Assembly (NCBI GenBank): GCA_001465115.1
Contig: CP013614.1
Span: 1,302,001 to 1,366,000, forward strand
Length of the DNA: 64,000 bases
From: Enterococcus silesiacus
GTDB taxonomy: Bacteria; Bacillota; Bacilli; Lactobacillales; Enterococcaceae
Direction: 5' to 3'
Below, one piece after another: positions 26,433 to 35,650 of the stretch (its first letter is position 1; every line of letters begins with the position of its first letter). The notes below the pieces were generated by a model that was given only the letters and a program-made list of their open reading frames with translations, searched no databases and had not been told where the DNA came from. Made by a program: the position numbers and the translations under genes.

Positions 26433-27911
26433 TCATTTTCCAACTTCTTTGATTAATTTTTCAATTTGGATAAATAATTCTTCAGAAAAAATGGGTTCTA
26501 TGAGTAATACGTGCTGGATATGTTGCTGTTCTAAAGCTTGATAAATAACCGTTGTCAAAATAATATCCGCATATGAAATGGAACTTGACGTTCTCGCATA
26601 GATCACCATTAAATTGAATTTATACTCGAAATAGTTAGTGATTCTTTTCCCCAGCTCTTTTTCTTTTTCAAGTGACAAATCAGTCATCAAACAAATCAAT
26701 ACTCTTTTTTCATTGTATAGTGGCGGAATAAGTGAACTTAAAATTATAAAATAACGAGAATATAACGCTTCTTTTGGTATCCTTTGATAACTTCTATTTT
26801 CTTCAATCATTTCACCTATTCCTTTTTCCAACTTCCTCATAAAACTGGGATAATTTTTTTCTAAGTCTGCGATTGTTGTATTCCTTTCAAACGGAAAACT
26901 AGCAATCAGTTCATAATACAGGTGAAAGCTCAAAAAAGAGACGATACTTCCATTTGACTGATTAAAATTTTTATCCCAAAATACTTGTTTAAATTTTTGT
27001 GTAGCTAGGTGCGTTTTTCTATAACAAGTTGTTTTCTTCGAGTAATGTTCTTCAATAATGAATGTCTGCACACTTGGATCAAAATAAGCTAAAAAATTTG
27101 CTTGAACGGTCAAATAAAGATAGGATAATTCTTCATGATCCCAGTTATCAACCAGATTTTGACTCCCCATAGCTACTATAAATCGTGTGAAGATATCACT
27201 ATTTTCAATATACTGCCTCCATTCTTTCTTGATCAAAACTTTCCTTCCATGTCTAGAACGCCAAGCAGCAATTTGGACTATTCGAAAAAGTGATTCTTTT
27301 TGCAGACCATTAATTTTCATTTGAAAAAAGTGAACCAGTTGATCGGTTACGCACTGACTTCTGACTTTTTCTTGCAATAAAAAATCATTTTCTGTACCTT
27401 GATAAACAAACCAATAAAAACCCAAGATCAAGGCTCGGATCTGTTCTTCTTCTCCGATCAATTCATAAGTTCCCCACTTTAAACGGATAGTCATTTTTTT
27501 CAGTACCTGATTGATTTTTTTTACTCGTCTTCTCATGCTAGACTCACTGATCAACAACTTTTTAGCTAGTTGCTTTGTTTGAATCGTCTTCTCTTCAATA
27601 ATTGCTTTTAAAAAAATAATTTCAGGTAAGTCATTTAAATACCTGACTATAAAAAGTGCCACGTATAAATCATTCGTTCTTTTTAGATAGAAATGATTTT
27701 TTGAACGGCAACAAATTTCTAAGTGCTCCTCTAACTGGTAATGCTTAATTAAGTTCTTTATTTTTTTAAGCGACCTTGCTATTGTTTTTGAATGGACTCC
27801 AAGTTTAACTGAAAGTTCTTCTAATGAACTGGGCTCATTTCTGACACTAAGCAACTTAAAAATTTTAAGTAATTTGCTGGATTCAAAATCAAGTATTTCT
27901 GTATATTCCAT
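26433..27911 (-). CDS. Mga-like helix-turn-helix regulator
   Basis: 492 residues. Two N-terminal helix-turn-helix segments are visible (SLEELSVKLGVHSKTIARSLKKI at about 28-50 and QTKQLAKKLLISESSMRRRVKKIN near 110-135), the arrangement of the Mga/AtxA family of virulence and sugar-responsive regulators. The central part resembles degenerate PTS-regulation domains, and a C-terminal EIIB-like domain is suggested by RVLICLMTDLSLEKEKELGK. Targets are unknown. Neighbours are an aldo/keto reductase downstream and copB upstream. Confidence 0.78.
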   Translation of the reverse strand: MEYTEILDFESSKLLKIFKLLSVRNEPSSLEELSVKLGVHSKTIARSLKKIKNLIKHYQLEEHLEICCRSKNHFYLKRTNDLYVALFIVRYLNDLPEIIFLKAIIEEKTIQTKQLAKKLLISESSMRRRVKKINQVLKKMTIRLKWGTYELIGEEEQIRALILGFYWFVYQGTENDFLLQEKVRSQCVTDQLVHFFQMKINGLQKESLFRIVQIAAWRSRHGRKVLIKKEWRQYIENSDIFTRFIVAMGSQNLVDNWDHEELSYLYLTVQANFLAYFDPSVQTFIIEEHYSKKTTCYRKTHLATQKFKQVFWDKNFNQSNGSIVSFLSFHLYYELIASFPFERNTTIADLEKNYPSFMRKLEKGIGEMIEENRSYQRIPKEALYSRYFIILSSLIPPLYNEKRVLICLMTDLSLEKEKELGKRITNYFEYKFNLMVIYARTSSSISYADIILTTVIYQALEQQHIQHVLLIEPIFSEELFIQIEKLIKEVGK

Positions 27912-27961
27912 CCCAAACCTCCACTCTAAAAATGAACACTGATTCTATTCATCAGATTCAC

Positions 27962-28010
27962 AAAAAAGTAATGAACATGCATAATAAATATACGCATTAT
28001 CCATTACTTT
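27962..28010 (-). terminator. Intrinsic terminator of copB
   Basis: Minus-strand stem AAAAGTAATGgATAATGC / GCATgttCATTACTTTTTT ending in six T, close to the copB stop codon. Confidence 0.75.
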
Positions 28011-28018
28011 TCATTTTT

Positions 28019-30091
28019 TTAATTGTGGATACGCAATGTCATTGCATTTGCTGCAACAATGACCGTACTCAAAGACATTAACACCGCACCTACAGCTGGA
28101 TTTAATAAGATCCCCCACGGTGCAAGGATTCCAGCAGCAAGTGGAATAGCAACAATATTATAGCCTGCTCCCCACCAAAGGTTTTGAATCATTTTACGTC
28201 GCGTTTGTTTTGCCAGATCTAAAAAGCGAAGAATATCTTTTGGATCACTATCTGTTAAAACAATATCTGCAGAGTCAATTGCTACATCTGTGCCAGCACC
28301 AATGGCAACGCCAATCGTTGCTCTAACTAAACTTGGTGCATCATTGATACCATCACCAACCATCATGACTTTTTTGCCTTCGTTTGTATAAGTTTGAACT
28401 ATTTTTTCTTTATCTTCCGGCAATAACTCGCCATGAAATTCATCAATGCCTAAATAGTGGGCAACTGATTCAGCCGCTACTTTATTATCACCTGTCAGCA
28501 TCACAGGGATGATACTTTGAGCTTTTAAATCTGTTATAAATTGTTTTGCTTCTCGTTTTATGACATCGCCTAATGCAATCATGGCCATCAGTTGATCATC
28601 AATGATTAAGTAACTTAATGTATTTCCTTGTTCTTGATAACGTTCTTTTAACGATTGATCAAACGGGAGATTTAAACGTTCAACTTCTTTTTCATTAACA
28701 ATTTTAATTGCTTGCCCATTGACCGTTCCTGTTAGACCTACACCAGAGATACTTTGAAGATTTTCTACCTTATCGGGGGAAATTTTTTGTTCCTTCAAAT
28801 AATTCATAATTCCAATCGCTAAAGGATGATTGGCGTTGTTTTCTAAAGCACCAATCACTTCCAAGGCTTCTTTTTGCTTCATCTGATTATTTATTATTTC
28901 GACACCAGTTACTGTAAACCGGCCTTCTGTCAGTGTGCCTGTTTTATCCAACATAACATATTGAATATCGTTTGCTTGCTCTAGTGCATTGCGGTTTTTT
29001 AATAGCAAACCATGCTTGGCTGCAATCGAAGTAGAACGAGCGATCACTAAAGGAATAGCCAATCCTAAAGCATGTGGACAAGCTATAATGAAAACTGTTA
29101 CCATACGTTCAAATGCTGTACTCAAATTTCGATCTACAATCAACCATACAATGAAAGCTAAAAGTCCAGCTCCAAGTGCTATATAAAATAGCCATTTTGC
29201 TACTCGATCAGAGAGCGATTCCAGTTTTGATTTTTCAGTTTGTGCTTTTTTAACCATGTCCATTACTTTTGAAAGATAACCAGTTTCACCAGTACCTGTA
29301 ACGACTATTTCGATAGTTCCGGCACCATTTACAGCGCCACCGATCACTTTATCCTGTTCATTTTTTGTGACTGCTTTTGATTCCCCTGTCACCATAGATT
29401 CATCCACTGAAGTTGTTCCCTTCGTAATGATTCCATCAGCAGGTATCTTATCCCCAGCTCGAACAACTAAGTGATCATTTTGTTGCACTTTTTGCAAGGA
29501 TACTTCTTCTTCACTGCCATCTTTATTCACTCTTTTAACTGTGTCTGGCAAAAGCTCCGCCATTTTTTGTAAGGCATCGCTTGCATTTGAAATTGCATTC
29601 ATTTCAATCCAATGACCCAAGAGCATAATAACGATCAATGTCGCTAACTCCCAGAAAAAATCCATCACATGATTCTGCGGCATCATTTTGTTCATAATAA
29701 ACGCATAAACACTGTAAAAATAGGATACTGAAATCCCCATTGCGATAAGCGTCATCATCGCTGGACTTTTCTGTTTCAGCTCCATTTTAGCGCCGCTTAA
29801 GAAAGGTTCTCCTCCATAAAAAAATAGAATTGAAGCTAAAATCAAGACCAACCAGTCTGAACCTGGAAAGGTGAACTGAAAAGGCAAATCGACGCCCATC
29901 ATGGGTGAAAGAAAAATAATCGGTATTGCGAGTATGAGAGAAAGCCAAAATTTTTTCTTGAAATTTCCCATGTGCATGGAATGATCCATGCCAGCCATTT
30001 CGTTATGCTCATGTGTAGTCATTGCCTCATGATTCATAGTTTCCATAGAATGAGCCTTATGATCCATATGCTTGTCTTCTTTGTTATTCAC
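28019..30091 (-). CDS. copB: Copper/silver-exporting P1B-type ATPase CopB
   Basis: 690 residues. The N-terminal about 45 residues are rich in His and Met (HMDHKAHSMETMNHEAM, MAGMDHSMHMG), the metal-binding tail of E. hirae CopB-type pumps rather than a CxxC domain. The membrane motif is CPH (IIACPHALGLA), the phosphorylation site DKTGTLTEG and the hinge GDGINDAPS. It should export Cu+/Ag+. GTG start with AAGG 7 nt upstream. No CopY-type TACAnnTGTA operator was found in the 180 bp upstream, and copY, copZ and copA are not adjacent. Confidence 0.92.
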   Translation of the reverse strand: MNNKEDKHMDHKAHSMETMNHEAMTTHEHNEMAGMDHSMHMGNFKKKFWLSLILAIPIIFLSPMMGVDLPFQFTFPGSDWLVLILASILFFYGGEPFLSGAKMELKQKSPAMMTLIAMGISVSYFYSVYAFIMNKMMPQNHVMDFFWELATLIVIMLLGHWIEMNAISNASDALQKMAELLPDTVKRVNKDGSEEEVSLQKVQQNDHLVVRAGDKIPADGIITKGTTSVDESMVTGESKAVTKNEQDKVIGGAVNGAGTIEIVVTGTGETGYLSKVMDMVKKAQTEKSKLESLSDRVAKWLFYIALGAGLLAFIVWLIVDRNLSTAFERMVTVFIIACPHALGLAIPLVIARSTSIAAKHGLLLKNRNALEQANDIQYVMLDKTGTLTEGRFTVTGVEIINNQMKQKEALEVIGALENNANHPLAIGIMNYLKEQKISPDKVENLQSISGVGLTGTVNGQAIKIVNEKEVERLNLPFDQSLKERYQEQGNTLSYLIIDDQLMAMIALGDVIKREAKQFITDLKAQSIIPVMLTGDNKVAAESVAHYLGIDEFHGELLPEDKEKIVQTYTNEGKKVMMVGDGINDAPSLVRATIGVAIGAGTDVAIDSADIVLTDSDPKDILRFLDLAKQTRRKMIQNLWWGAGYNIVAIPLAAGILAPWGILLNPAVGAVLMSLSTVIVAANAMTLRIHN

Positions 30092-30271
30092 TTAAATGCC
30101 TTCTTTCTCTATTAAAGTTTTTATCTGGATAACATGCTTACTTACCAGTATCGTATTTAAAGATCAGTAAGCTCTCATATCAAGCATAGCACAACATGTC
30201 TTTTTCAAAAAATAAAGTCTCTTTCTCACATAAATGCCTATTTTTTGCGTATATTAACTGTAAGAAATGAC

Positions 30272-30835
30272 TTAATGCCAAGTATAGCTTTTTAATAACC
30301 AAAGTGCGTATGCCCTTTTCTCTTTAATCTTGCTTCGCTTTCTACTAAATGAATCTTTGATGTACCTAGACACACTTTTTTCTGACTCTAATTTGATTAC
30401 TTCATACATCTGTTTGATCGCATTTCGATTCGCCTTGTATTTTTTACGGTTTCCTCCTGTAAATCCATAAAATATATCGATCCCTTCTGACTCTTTTGTC
30501 ATCGGAGAATGTAAAAGTAATTCATTTTGAGCTTTTTTCATTTTTTTTAATAGCTCTTCTTTTATTACTTTATCAAAATCTTGTTTTATGATCATTTTAC
30601 ATAACCGAGTGTATTCAATTTTCACTACATGATTGTATAGATGCCTTGCATAATCTAACCCTTTATGTAAGATATTCGCACTAAAAGACATGTTCACCAA
30701 CAGTTTGTATTGATGGACACAGTATGCTTCGATTTTTTGCTTATTTTCTTGATAGGGAATCTCCTTGTTGAGTTTTTCTAAGAATTGATAGAGCTGCTGA
30801 TTTTTTAGTTCCTCGATCCTTGCTATTTTTTTCAT
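30272..30835 (-). CDS. Hypothetical basic protein, divergent from an XRE regulator
   Basis: 187 residues, Lys-rich (calculated as strongly basic by eye), helical, without signal peptide or membrane segment. The C-terminal third holds GFTGGNRKKYKANRNAIKQMYEV and KRSKIKEKRAYALWLLKSY. I do not recognise the family. An excellent AAAGGAGG lies 8 nt before the ATG. It is transcribed from the promoter at 31019-31047 with an untranslated leader of about 175 nt and diverges from the XRE gene, a layout typical of a regulator controlling its neighbour. Confidence 0.7.
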   Translation of the reverse strand: MKKIARIEELKNQQLYQFLEKLNKEIPYQENKQKIEAYCVHQYKLLVNMSFSANILHKGLDYARHLYNHVVKIEYTRLCKMIIKQDFDKVIKEELLKKMKKAQNELLLHSPMTKESEGIDIFYGFTGGNRKKYKANRNAIKQMYEVIKLESEKSVSRYIKDSFSRKRSKIKEKRAYALWLLKSYTWH

Positions 30836-31018
30836 TTTAGCTTCCTCCTTTTAATGAACGTTTTTCGGTATTTCCATTTCAAATAACTAGTAAATAAAAT
30901 TAAAAGCTGTCTGAGCATCATCCCACAAATAAAGCGACGCTTAAAAAACATAAACTTCGGCTTCAATCTATTCATCCATACTGAAAAATAAACAAAATGA
31001 ATAATTTTCGGTACAAAC

Positions 31019-31047
31019 ACTATATCATTTCAAACAAGCAATTTCAA
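31019..31047 (-). promoter_or_regulatory. Promoter of the hypothetical gene, in the divergent intergenic region
   Basis: Minus-strand -35 TTGAAA (complement of 31042-31047), 17 bp, -10 TATAGT (complement of 31019-31024). Three GTACA-containing repeats lie around it: CGGTACAAAC at 31009-31018, GTACAAAA at 31048-31055 and CGGTACACCT at 31067-31076. They are candidate binding sites for the divergent XRE regulator. Confidence 0.6.
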
Positions 31048-31129
31048 GTACAAAATGAAAAAAAAACGGTACACCTATTATTGAAATAGTGATATAGTAG
31101 GAGAAAGAGTATTCTAGGAGGTAATTCAT

Positions 31130-31945
31130 TTGGAAATCGATTTAAAAGCAGCTGGTAAAAGAATCAAGGAGATCAGAGAACAACATAAATATTCAATGGC
31201 TCGTTTTTCAAAATTAGTTGGAAATTCTAGTGCCAGTACAGTAAATAATTGGGAAAAAGGAAATAATTTGCCCAACCAAGAACGCTTGGAAAAACTAGCA
31301 CTCTTCGGTAATACAACAGTTGATTGGATTCGTTATGGGGATTTTGAAACGTATGTCAAGCAATTATTATCTGAAGCAGAATTGAAGCAAGAGTTAGATA
31401 AACAACAGCTAAAACAACTTACTGAAGTATTGAAAAAGCAAAAGATCACTTATTCTCAAGATTTGAAGATCTTACTTGCAGCCAATGATTTGTTTCCAGA
31501 TTTATTTGAGATGAGTTATCAGCTAGAACTTTCAGAACAAAATGTTTCCCTTATTTCAGAAGATTTTACAACGTATCGAATTGAACAAAATGATCGCTAC
31601 AGAACTGATTTTCTGCCGATGATTGAAGAATTATTACATGATTCCAATAAAAAGGAAATCAATGCGACAGTCTTATATATTGTATTCGATTTATTAAATC
31701 GTACTGAAACAACCCAAAATTATCTATCAATCACTCAAATTTTTACTATCTTATCAGAAATCATCACCAATGATGTCACTTACAGAAAAAAGCCTACATC
31801 AAAAGTGATTGATTACACTAAGCTCCTCAAAAAGCACAATAAAGGAAAACCTTTGGCTAAGAAAAATGCATTGAATAAATACGACCAAACAAAAGAAGAG
31901 TTAATCCGCTTATTAGATGAATTCTATTCTGAGTACAATGCCTAA
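31130..31945 (+). CDS. XRE-family transcriptional regulator
   Basis: 271 residues. The N-terminal Cro/C1 helix-turn-helix occupies about residues 8-60 (IKEIREQHKYSMARFSKLVG, SASTVNNWEKGNNLPNQERL), followed by a long all-helical C-terminal part of unknown role. The start is TTG at 31130, with AGGAGG 8 nt upstream. It diverges from the hypothetical gene at 30272-30835 and probably represses or activates it through the GTACA repeats. No prophage genes are nearby. Confidence 0.85.
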   Translation: MEIDLKAAGKRIKEIREQHKYSMARFSKLVGNSSASTVNNWEKGNNLPNQERLEKLALFGNTTVDWIRYGDFETYVKQLLSEAELKQELDKQQLKQLTEVLKKQKITYSQDLKILLAANDLFPDLFEMSYQLELSEQNVSLISEDFTTYRIEQNDRYRTDFLPMIEELLHDSNKKEINATVLYIVFDLLNRTETTQNYLSITQIFTILSEIITNDVTYRKKPTSKVIDYTKLLKKHNKGKPLAKKNALNKYDQTKEELIRLLDEFYSEYNA

Positions 31946-32184
31946 TCATTTCCCACTATTACAAAAATACTTTCTTATTAATTGTAAGTGTCAGATATTA
32001 CATTTAGATGATACCTTTATTGCAAGATTTTAAATTTCGCCATATTTTATTAATTCGCTCGTTAATTCTGATTATTTTTTAATCATTATGGTATACTTTA
32101 GCTTGTGTTATTAAAGACTCCTAACGGTTACTTTGAAAAAAGTGATACGATTAAAAATGATAAATACAAAGCGAGGAACGTCAC

Positions 32185-33489
32185 TTGAAGAAAAAACTAC
32201 TGATTACACTTTCATTTATTTTATTAGTAAATACGGCACCAATGAGCGTATTAGCGGATGATATCGACCAAAAAATCGAAAATCAAACAAAGAAAATCGA
32301 AGATATCGTAAAAAATGAACAAGATGCTAAGGACTACTTAGCAACGTTAGAAAATGAAATCACAACGATTGAAACTGAATACCAAACGGTCCTTTCTGAA
32401 AAGCAAAAACATGAAACAGAAATGAATAAACTAAATGCTGATATTTCTAATTTAGAAACGAAGATTGAAAAGAGAAATGATCAATTAAAAGCCCAAGCAA
32501 GAGTTACCCAAACAAATCATGAACAAGAATCAATGCTTTCAGTTATACTAAGTGCTGAATCACTTTCTGATGCAATTTCAAAAGCCTTGGCTGTCAACAC
32601 ATTGATCACTGCAAATAACGATATTTTGACTGCTCAAAAAGACGATAAAAAAGAACTTGAGACATTGAAAGTATCTTTAACAGAAACAATAACAGCTCTT
32701 GAGAAAAAAACGGAAGAGCTTGAAGAAAAAGAAGCAGCATTAGCTGAAGCAAAACTAGAGCAAAATGTGAAAATCAACGAAATAGCCGCTAATCTTGCAA
32801 CTGAAAAAGCTGAAAAAGATAAGTTCGTTAAGCAAAAAGAAGAAGCTGTAAAACTAAAAGAAGCTCAATTGAAGGCAATTGCTGAGGAAAAGAAAAAAGA
32901 AGCACAAGCGAAAGCCGCTGCTGAAAAGCAAGCGAAAGAACAAGCGAAGGCCAAACAAGTAGCAACACCAGCCCCTGCTCAAGCCGCAGAACAAGAGCAG
33001 CCTCAAAAAGCTGCTCCTGATTTAACTAACAATTCTACTGCAAGTGATAGCTCTAACACTGAACAACAAGCACCTACGCCACCAGCATCTTCTGGTGGGT
33101 GGTCTGCTCCTGTTGCGAGCCTAACGATTACTAGTGGATTTGGTGGTCGTGAAGATCCTACTGGTATTTCTGGATCGTTCCACGATGGAATTGATTTTGG
33201 TGGAGCAAGCGGAACCCCTATTATGGCCGCGCGTTCTGGTGAAGTTGTTAGCGCAAATTATAGCGGAATGGCAGGAAATCACGTTGTAATCAAACATGAT
33301 AACGGGTATTATTCCTATTATCTGCACATGAGCAGCTTAAGTGTATCAGCAGGACAAAATGTTACCGCAGGACAAATGTTAGGCGGTATGGGAACAACTG
33401 GTAATTCTACAGGTGTTCATTTGCACTTTAGCATCTCAACTAGCTTATGGGGTGGGTTTGTTAACCCAGCACCATTCCTTGGCTTGTAA
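32185..33489 (+). CDS. Secreted M23-family peptidoglycan endopeptidase with coiled coil
   Basis: 434 residues. Signal peptide of about 24 residues ending VLADD, a long coiled coil (about 27-245, EnvC/PcsB-like), an Ala/Gln/Pro-rich linker and a C-terminal LytM/M23 domain. The zinc and catalytic residues are visible in FHDGIDFG (HxxxD) and GVHLHFS (HxH). The architecture fits cell-separation hydrolases that cut peptide crosslinks. The start is TTG at 32185, with GAGGA 6 nt upstream. The 239 bp before it contain a TATACT -10 near 32093. It is a single gene ended by the terminator at 33556. Confidence 0.92.
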   Translation: MKKKLLITLSFILLVNTAPMSVLADDIDQKIENQTKKIEDIVKNEQDAKDYLATLENEITTIETEYQTVLSEKQKHETEMNKLNADISNLETKIEKRNDQLKAQARVTQTNHEQESMLSVILSAESLSDAISKALAVNTLITANNDILTAQKDDKKELETLKVSLTETITALEKKTEELEEKEAALAEAKLEQNVKINEIAANLATEKAEKDKFVKQKEEAVKLKEAQLKAIAEEKKKEAQAKAAAEKQAKEQAKAKQVATPAPAQAAEQEQPQKAAPDLTNNSTASDSSNTEQQAPTPPASSGGWSAPVASLTITSGFGGREDPTGISGSFHDGIDFGGASGTPIMAARSGEVVSANYSGMAGNHVVIKHDNGYYSYYLHMSSLSVSAGQNVTAGQMLGGMGTTGNSTGVHLHFSISTSLWGGFVNPAPFLGL

Positions 33490-33555
33490 GTACTTAAACA
33501 ACATGTTTAAGTTGAAATAGCTACTTTCGTTTCGGCTGTTATATCATTACATGTA

Positions 33556-33600
33556 ATGGAGGCATGACTCTTCGAGTTATTCCTCCATCACTTTTTTATT
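33556..33600 (+). terminator. Intrinsic terminator of the M23 hydrolase gene
   Basis: Stem TGGAGG..GACTC / GAGTT..CCTCCA with a short TTC loop followed by CACTTTTTTATT, about 65 nt past the stop codon. Confidence 0.8.
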
Positions 33601-33622
33601 ATCAGCTCTTCTATCAATTCAT

Positions 33623-33651
33623 TTAACCTACTGTGATGAACATGCTATAAT
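33623..33651 (+). promoter_or_regulatory. Promoter of the universal stress protein gene
   Basis: -35 TTAACC (33623-33628), 17-bp spacer and -10 TATAAT (33646-33651) preceded by TGC, an extended -10. Confidence 0.75.
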
Positions 33652-33681
33652 GAAGATAGATAAAGGAAGGTGCTGATTAAA

Positions 33682-34116
33682 ATGATCAATAACTACTCAA
33701 ATATCTTAGTTGCACTTGATGGATCAAAAAATGCTGAGTTAGCTCTACAGCATGGTGTCGCTATTGCAAAAGAAAAAAATGCCACTTTATATTTATTATC
33801 TGTTGTTGACGAAAATGCAATCAGACACAGCTCTTACGCCTATTCAAAAGTACTTGCTGAAGAAAAAGAAGCAATTGAAAAAGAGTTATTAAAAAATATT
33901 TATTATGCTACTGAGCAGGGATTGAATGATGTGATACCTTTAGTAGAAATCGGTAATCCCAAAGAAATGATCTCAGCAGTTATTCCTACAAATCAAGCAA
34001 TTGATTTGATTATTGTCGGAGCAACTGGTAAAGGGATGATTCAATCAAATCAGCTTGGTACTACAACGAGTTATGTTGTACAGTATGCACCTTGTAATGT
34101 TCTTGTCGTCAAATAA
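33682..34116 (+). CDS. Universal stress protein (UspA family)
   Basis: 144 residues in a single Usp domain. The ATP-binding signature GATGKGMIQSNQLGTTTS (G-x2-G-x9-G-[ST]) near the C-terminus and the N-terminal ILVALDGSKNAELAL strand mark an ATP-binding UspFG-type protein. The ATG at 33682 is chosen, with GGAAGGTG upstream. An in-frame GTG at 33670 overlaps that site. It has its own promoter and terminator. Confidence 0.92.
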   Translation: MINNYSNILVALDGSKNAELALQHGVAIAKEKNATLYLLSVVDENAIRHSSYAYSKVLAEEKEAIEKELLKNIYYATEQGLNDVIPLVEIGNPKEMISAVIPTNQAIDLIIVGATGKGMIQSNQLGTTTSYVVQYAPCNVLVVK

Positions 34117-34117
34117 T

Positions 34118-34181
34118 AGTATAGAGAAAAGCGTATAGTCAAACTTAAAGTAGTTAACTATACGCTTTTTTCTATACTATT
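34118..34181. terminator. Bidirectional terminator between convergent genes
   Basis: Long nearly perfect stem AGTATAGAGAAAAGCGTATAGT / ACTATACGC with TTTTTTCTATACT on both strands. It serves the Usp gene on the plus strand and the methyltransferase on the minus strand, and overlaps the latter's stop. Confidence 0.88.
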
Positions 34182-34935
34182 TGCTTAACTTTCCAACTAA
34201 TACGAAGCGATGCTGTTGGTTATGAACAACCCCTTTAGCCAAAAGTTCATTTTGCAACATCAGCAATTGCTCAAAATGAGTTTCCACACAAAAATCAGGA
34301 TATTCCCAAGGAATTCTTCTCATATAATAAATCAATCCTTCCATATCATAAAAGTCTTGATAGGGAAAATATTCTTCAGCAAAAAGAATTTCGAATTTTT
34401 CTTTTAACAAGTTTTTTTTCGCAGCTTTCAGCGACCACTCAGCTTTTTCGGGAAGCGGCGTCATAAGCAGTTTCTCTGCAAGAACACGTCCATTTCGATC
34501 CCCCACTTGTTGGGTAATAAAGACCCCACCCGGCTTTAATACTCTACATACTTCACTTGGATCATAGGACTCATGACTATTTAAAACCAAGTCAAAAGAA
34601 TCATCTTGAAAGCTTAATCGGTCACTCTCATCAACAAAAGCGACCGTCACACCTAATGATTGAAGCGTTTGTTTTAGCAAAAGATAATTAGGCGCCCATC
34701 CTTCTGTTACAGCTGTTTTAGTATATGGATGTCCAAACGTCAGGAGCAATTCTCCCCCACCAGTGCCCATATCTAAGAGGCTCATTTCCTTAGATAAATA
34801 ATCGCGTACAAGCTTTGAATAACTCCAAGGTAAATTCTCTTGCCGCCATCTATTGTCCATATATGAAAAATCCCAGCCCTGACATTCAATTTGTTCAATC
34901 ATTTGCCAAGATTTTTTTAACTCTTTCTTTTTCAT
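34177..34935 (-). CDS. Class I SAM-dependent methyltransferase
   Basis: 252 residues. Motif I LLDMGTGGGELLLTFG (about 52-67) and the acidic/post-I residues near VAFVDESDRLSFQDDSFDLVLNSHESYD define a Rossmann-fold methyltransferase. Substrate unknown. The KVLKPGGVFITQQV strand is typical of small-molecule enzymes in the UbiE/COQ5-like group. Single gene. Confidence 0.85.
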   Translation of the reverse strand: MKKKELKKSWQMIEQIECQGWDFSYMDNRWRQENLPWSYSKLVRDYLSKEMSLLDMGTGGGELLLTFGHPYTKTAVTEGWAPNYLLLKQTLQSLGVTVAFVDESDRLSFQDDSFDLVLNSHESYDPSEVCRVLKPGGVFITQQVGDRNGRVLAEKLLMTPLPEKAEWSLKAAKKNLLKEKFEILFAEEYFPYQDFYDMEGLIYYMRRIPWEYPDFCVETHFEQLLMLQNELLAKGVVHNQQHRFVLVGKLSK

Positions 34936-35086
34936 AACGAAAACTCCCTTACATTAAATTGTTTCTTCGTGTAAGTTCGATACAGTTATGCTCAATTCTG
35001 ATAGAAATTCTTAACTCAATACAGCCTCTATCAGAGCTATAACTGTATCAAGTCGTTACTTCGTTTCCTCACCAATATTTCCATGT

Positions 35087-35452
35087 TCATTTTCTCCTAT
35101 ATTTTTTAGCAAGTTTTAGCCCTATAAAAACCCATAAATAGCTCATGATCACACAAAAAAGTAATACATACACTAAAAATGCTGTACTATCATAAAATGC
35201 GGATGATACAATTTTTTCTCCTAGAAGAACAACTAAACAAAATAATCCAATCCCAAATAAAAACCCAGTAACATAGATAACCCCCGTTAAAAAATAATAG
35301 TTGGAAATTCTCGATTCTTCTCGATCAGTCGGAAGGACCTCTTTTCCTTGACCACTAGAATAACGAGTTTGGTTTGTATTTAGCACATCAAATGTACTAT
35401 TATTGATAGTAGATTGTTCAGCAAATTTTTTTTGTTGTTCCCTATTATTCAT
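35087..35452 (-). CDS. Small two-helix membrane protein of unknown function
   Basis: 121 residues. A hydrophilic N-terminal half of about 50 residues (MNNREQQKKFAEQSTINNSTFDV) precedes two membrane helices (about 53-75 and 85-112) and a basic tail (KKYRRK). I do not recognise a family. It lies between a methyltransferase and the mannosyl-glycan operon. Confidence 0.55.
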   Translation of the reverse strand: MNNREQQKKFAEQSTINNSTFDVLNTNQTRYSSGQGKEVLPTDREESRISNYYFLTGVIYVTGFLFGIGLFCLVVLLGEKIVSSAFYDSTAFLVYVLLFCVIMSYLWVFIGLKLAKKYRRK

Positions 35453-35569
35453 CCCTATTTCTCCATTTCACTTACAAAGGTATGCTTCTTTTCATAAGTA
35501 TAGCATCAAAAAGAGCATAGCAAAAGCGGTTTTAGGAGAACGCTTTATTTTTGTCAATTATCCATATTT

Positions 35570-35606
35570 AAAACACAGACCAACGTTCATCCTTCGTTTT
35601 GGTCTG
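35570..35606 (-). terminator. Intrinsic terminator of the glycan operon
   Basis: Stem CAGACCAAaacg / cgTTGGTCTG followed on the minus strand by TGTTTTAAA, about 45 nt past the GH1 stop codon. Confidence 0.65.
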
Positions 35607-35650
35607 CACTTTTTAGTTTAAACAATTTCCTCACTACTTCGATTCTGACT

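Noticed and set aside
30112..30200. CopY operator upstream of copB
   Set aside because: No TACAnnTGTA sequence is present; only a 7-bp inverted repeat GCTTACT/AGTAAGC was found.
30832..31020. 62-codon minus-strand frame before the 187-residue hypothetical gene, with a faint glycosyltransferase-like start (VPKIIHF)
   Set aside because: Its GTG start lies inside the -10 hexamer of the promoter that serves the region, there is no ribosome-binding site for it or for the internal ATG, and the remainder matches nothing. It is more likely untranslated leader.
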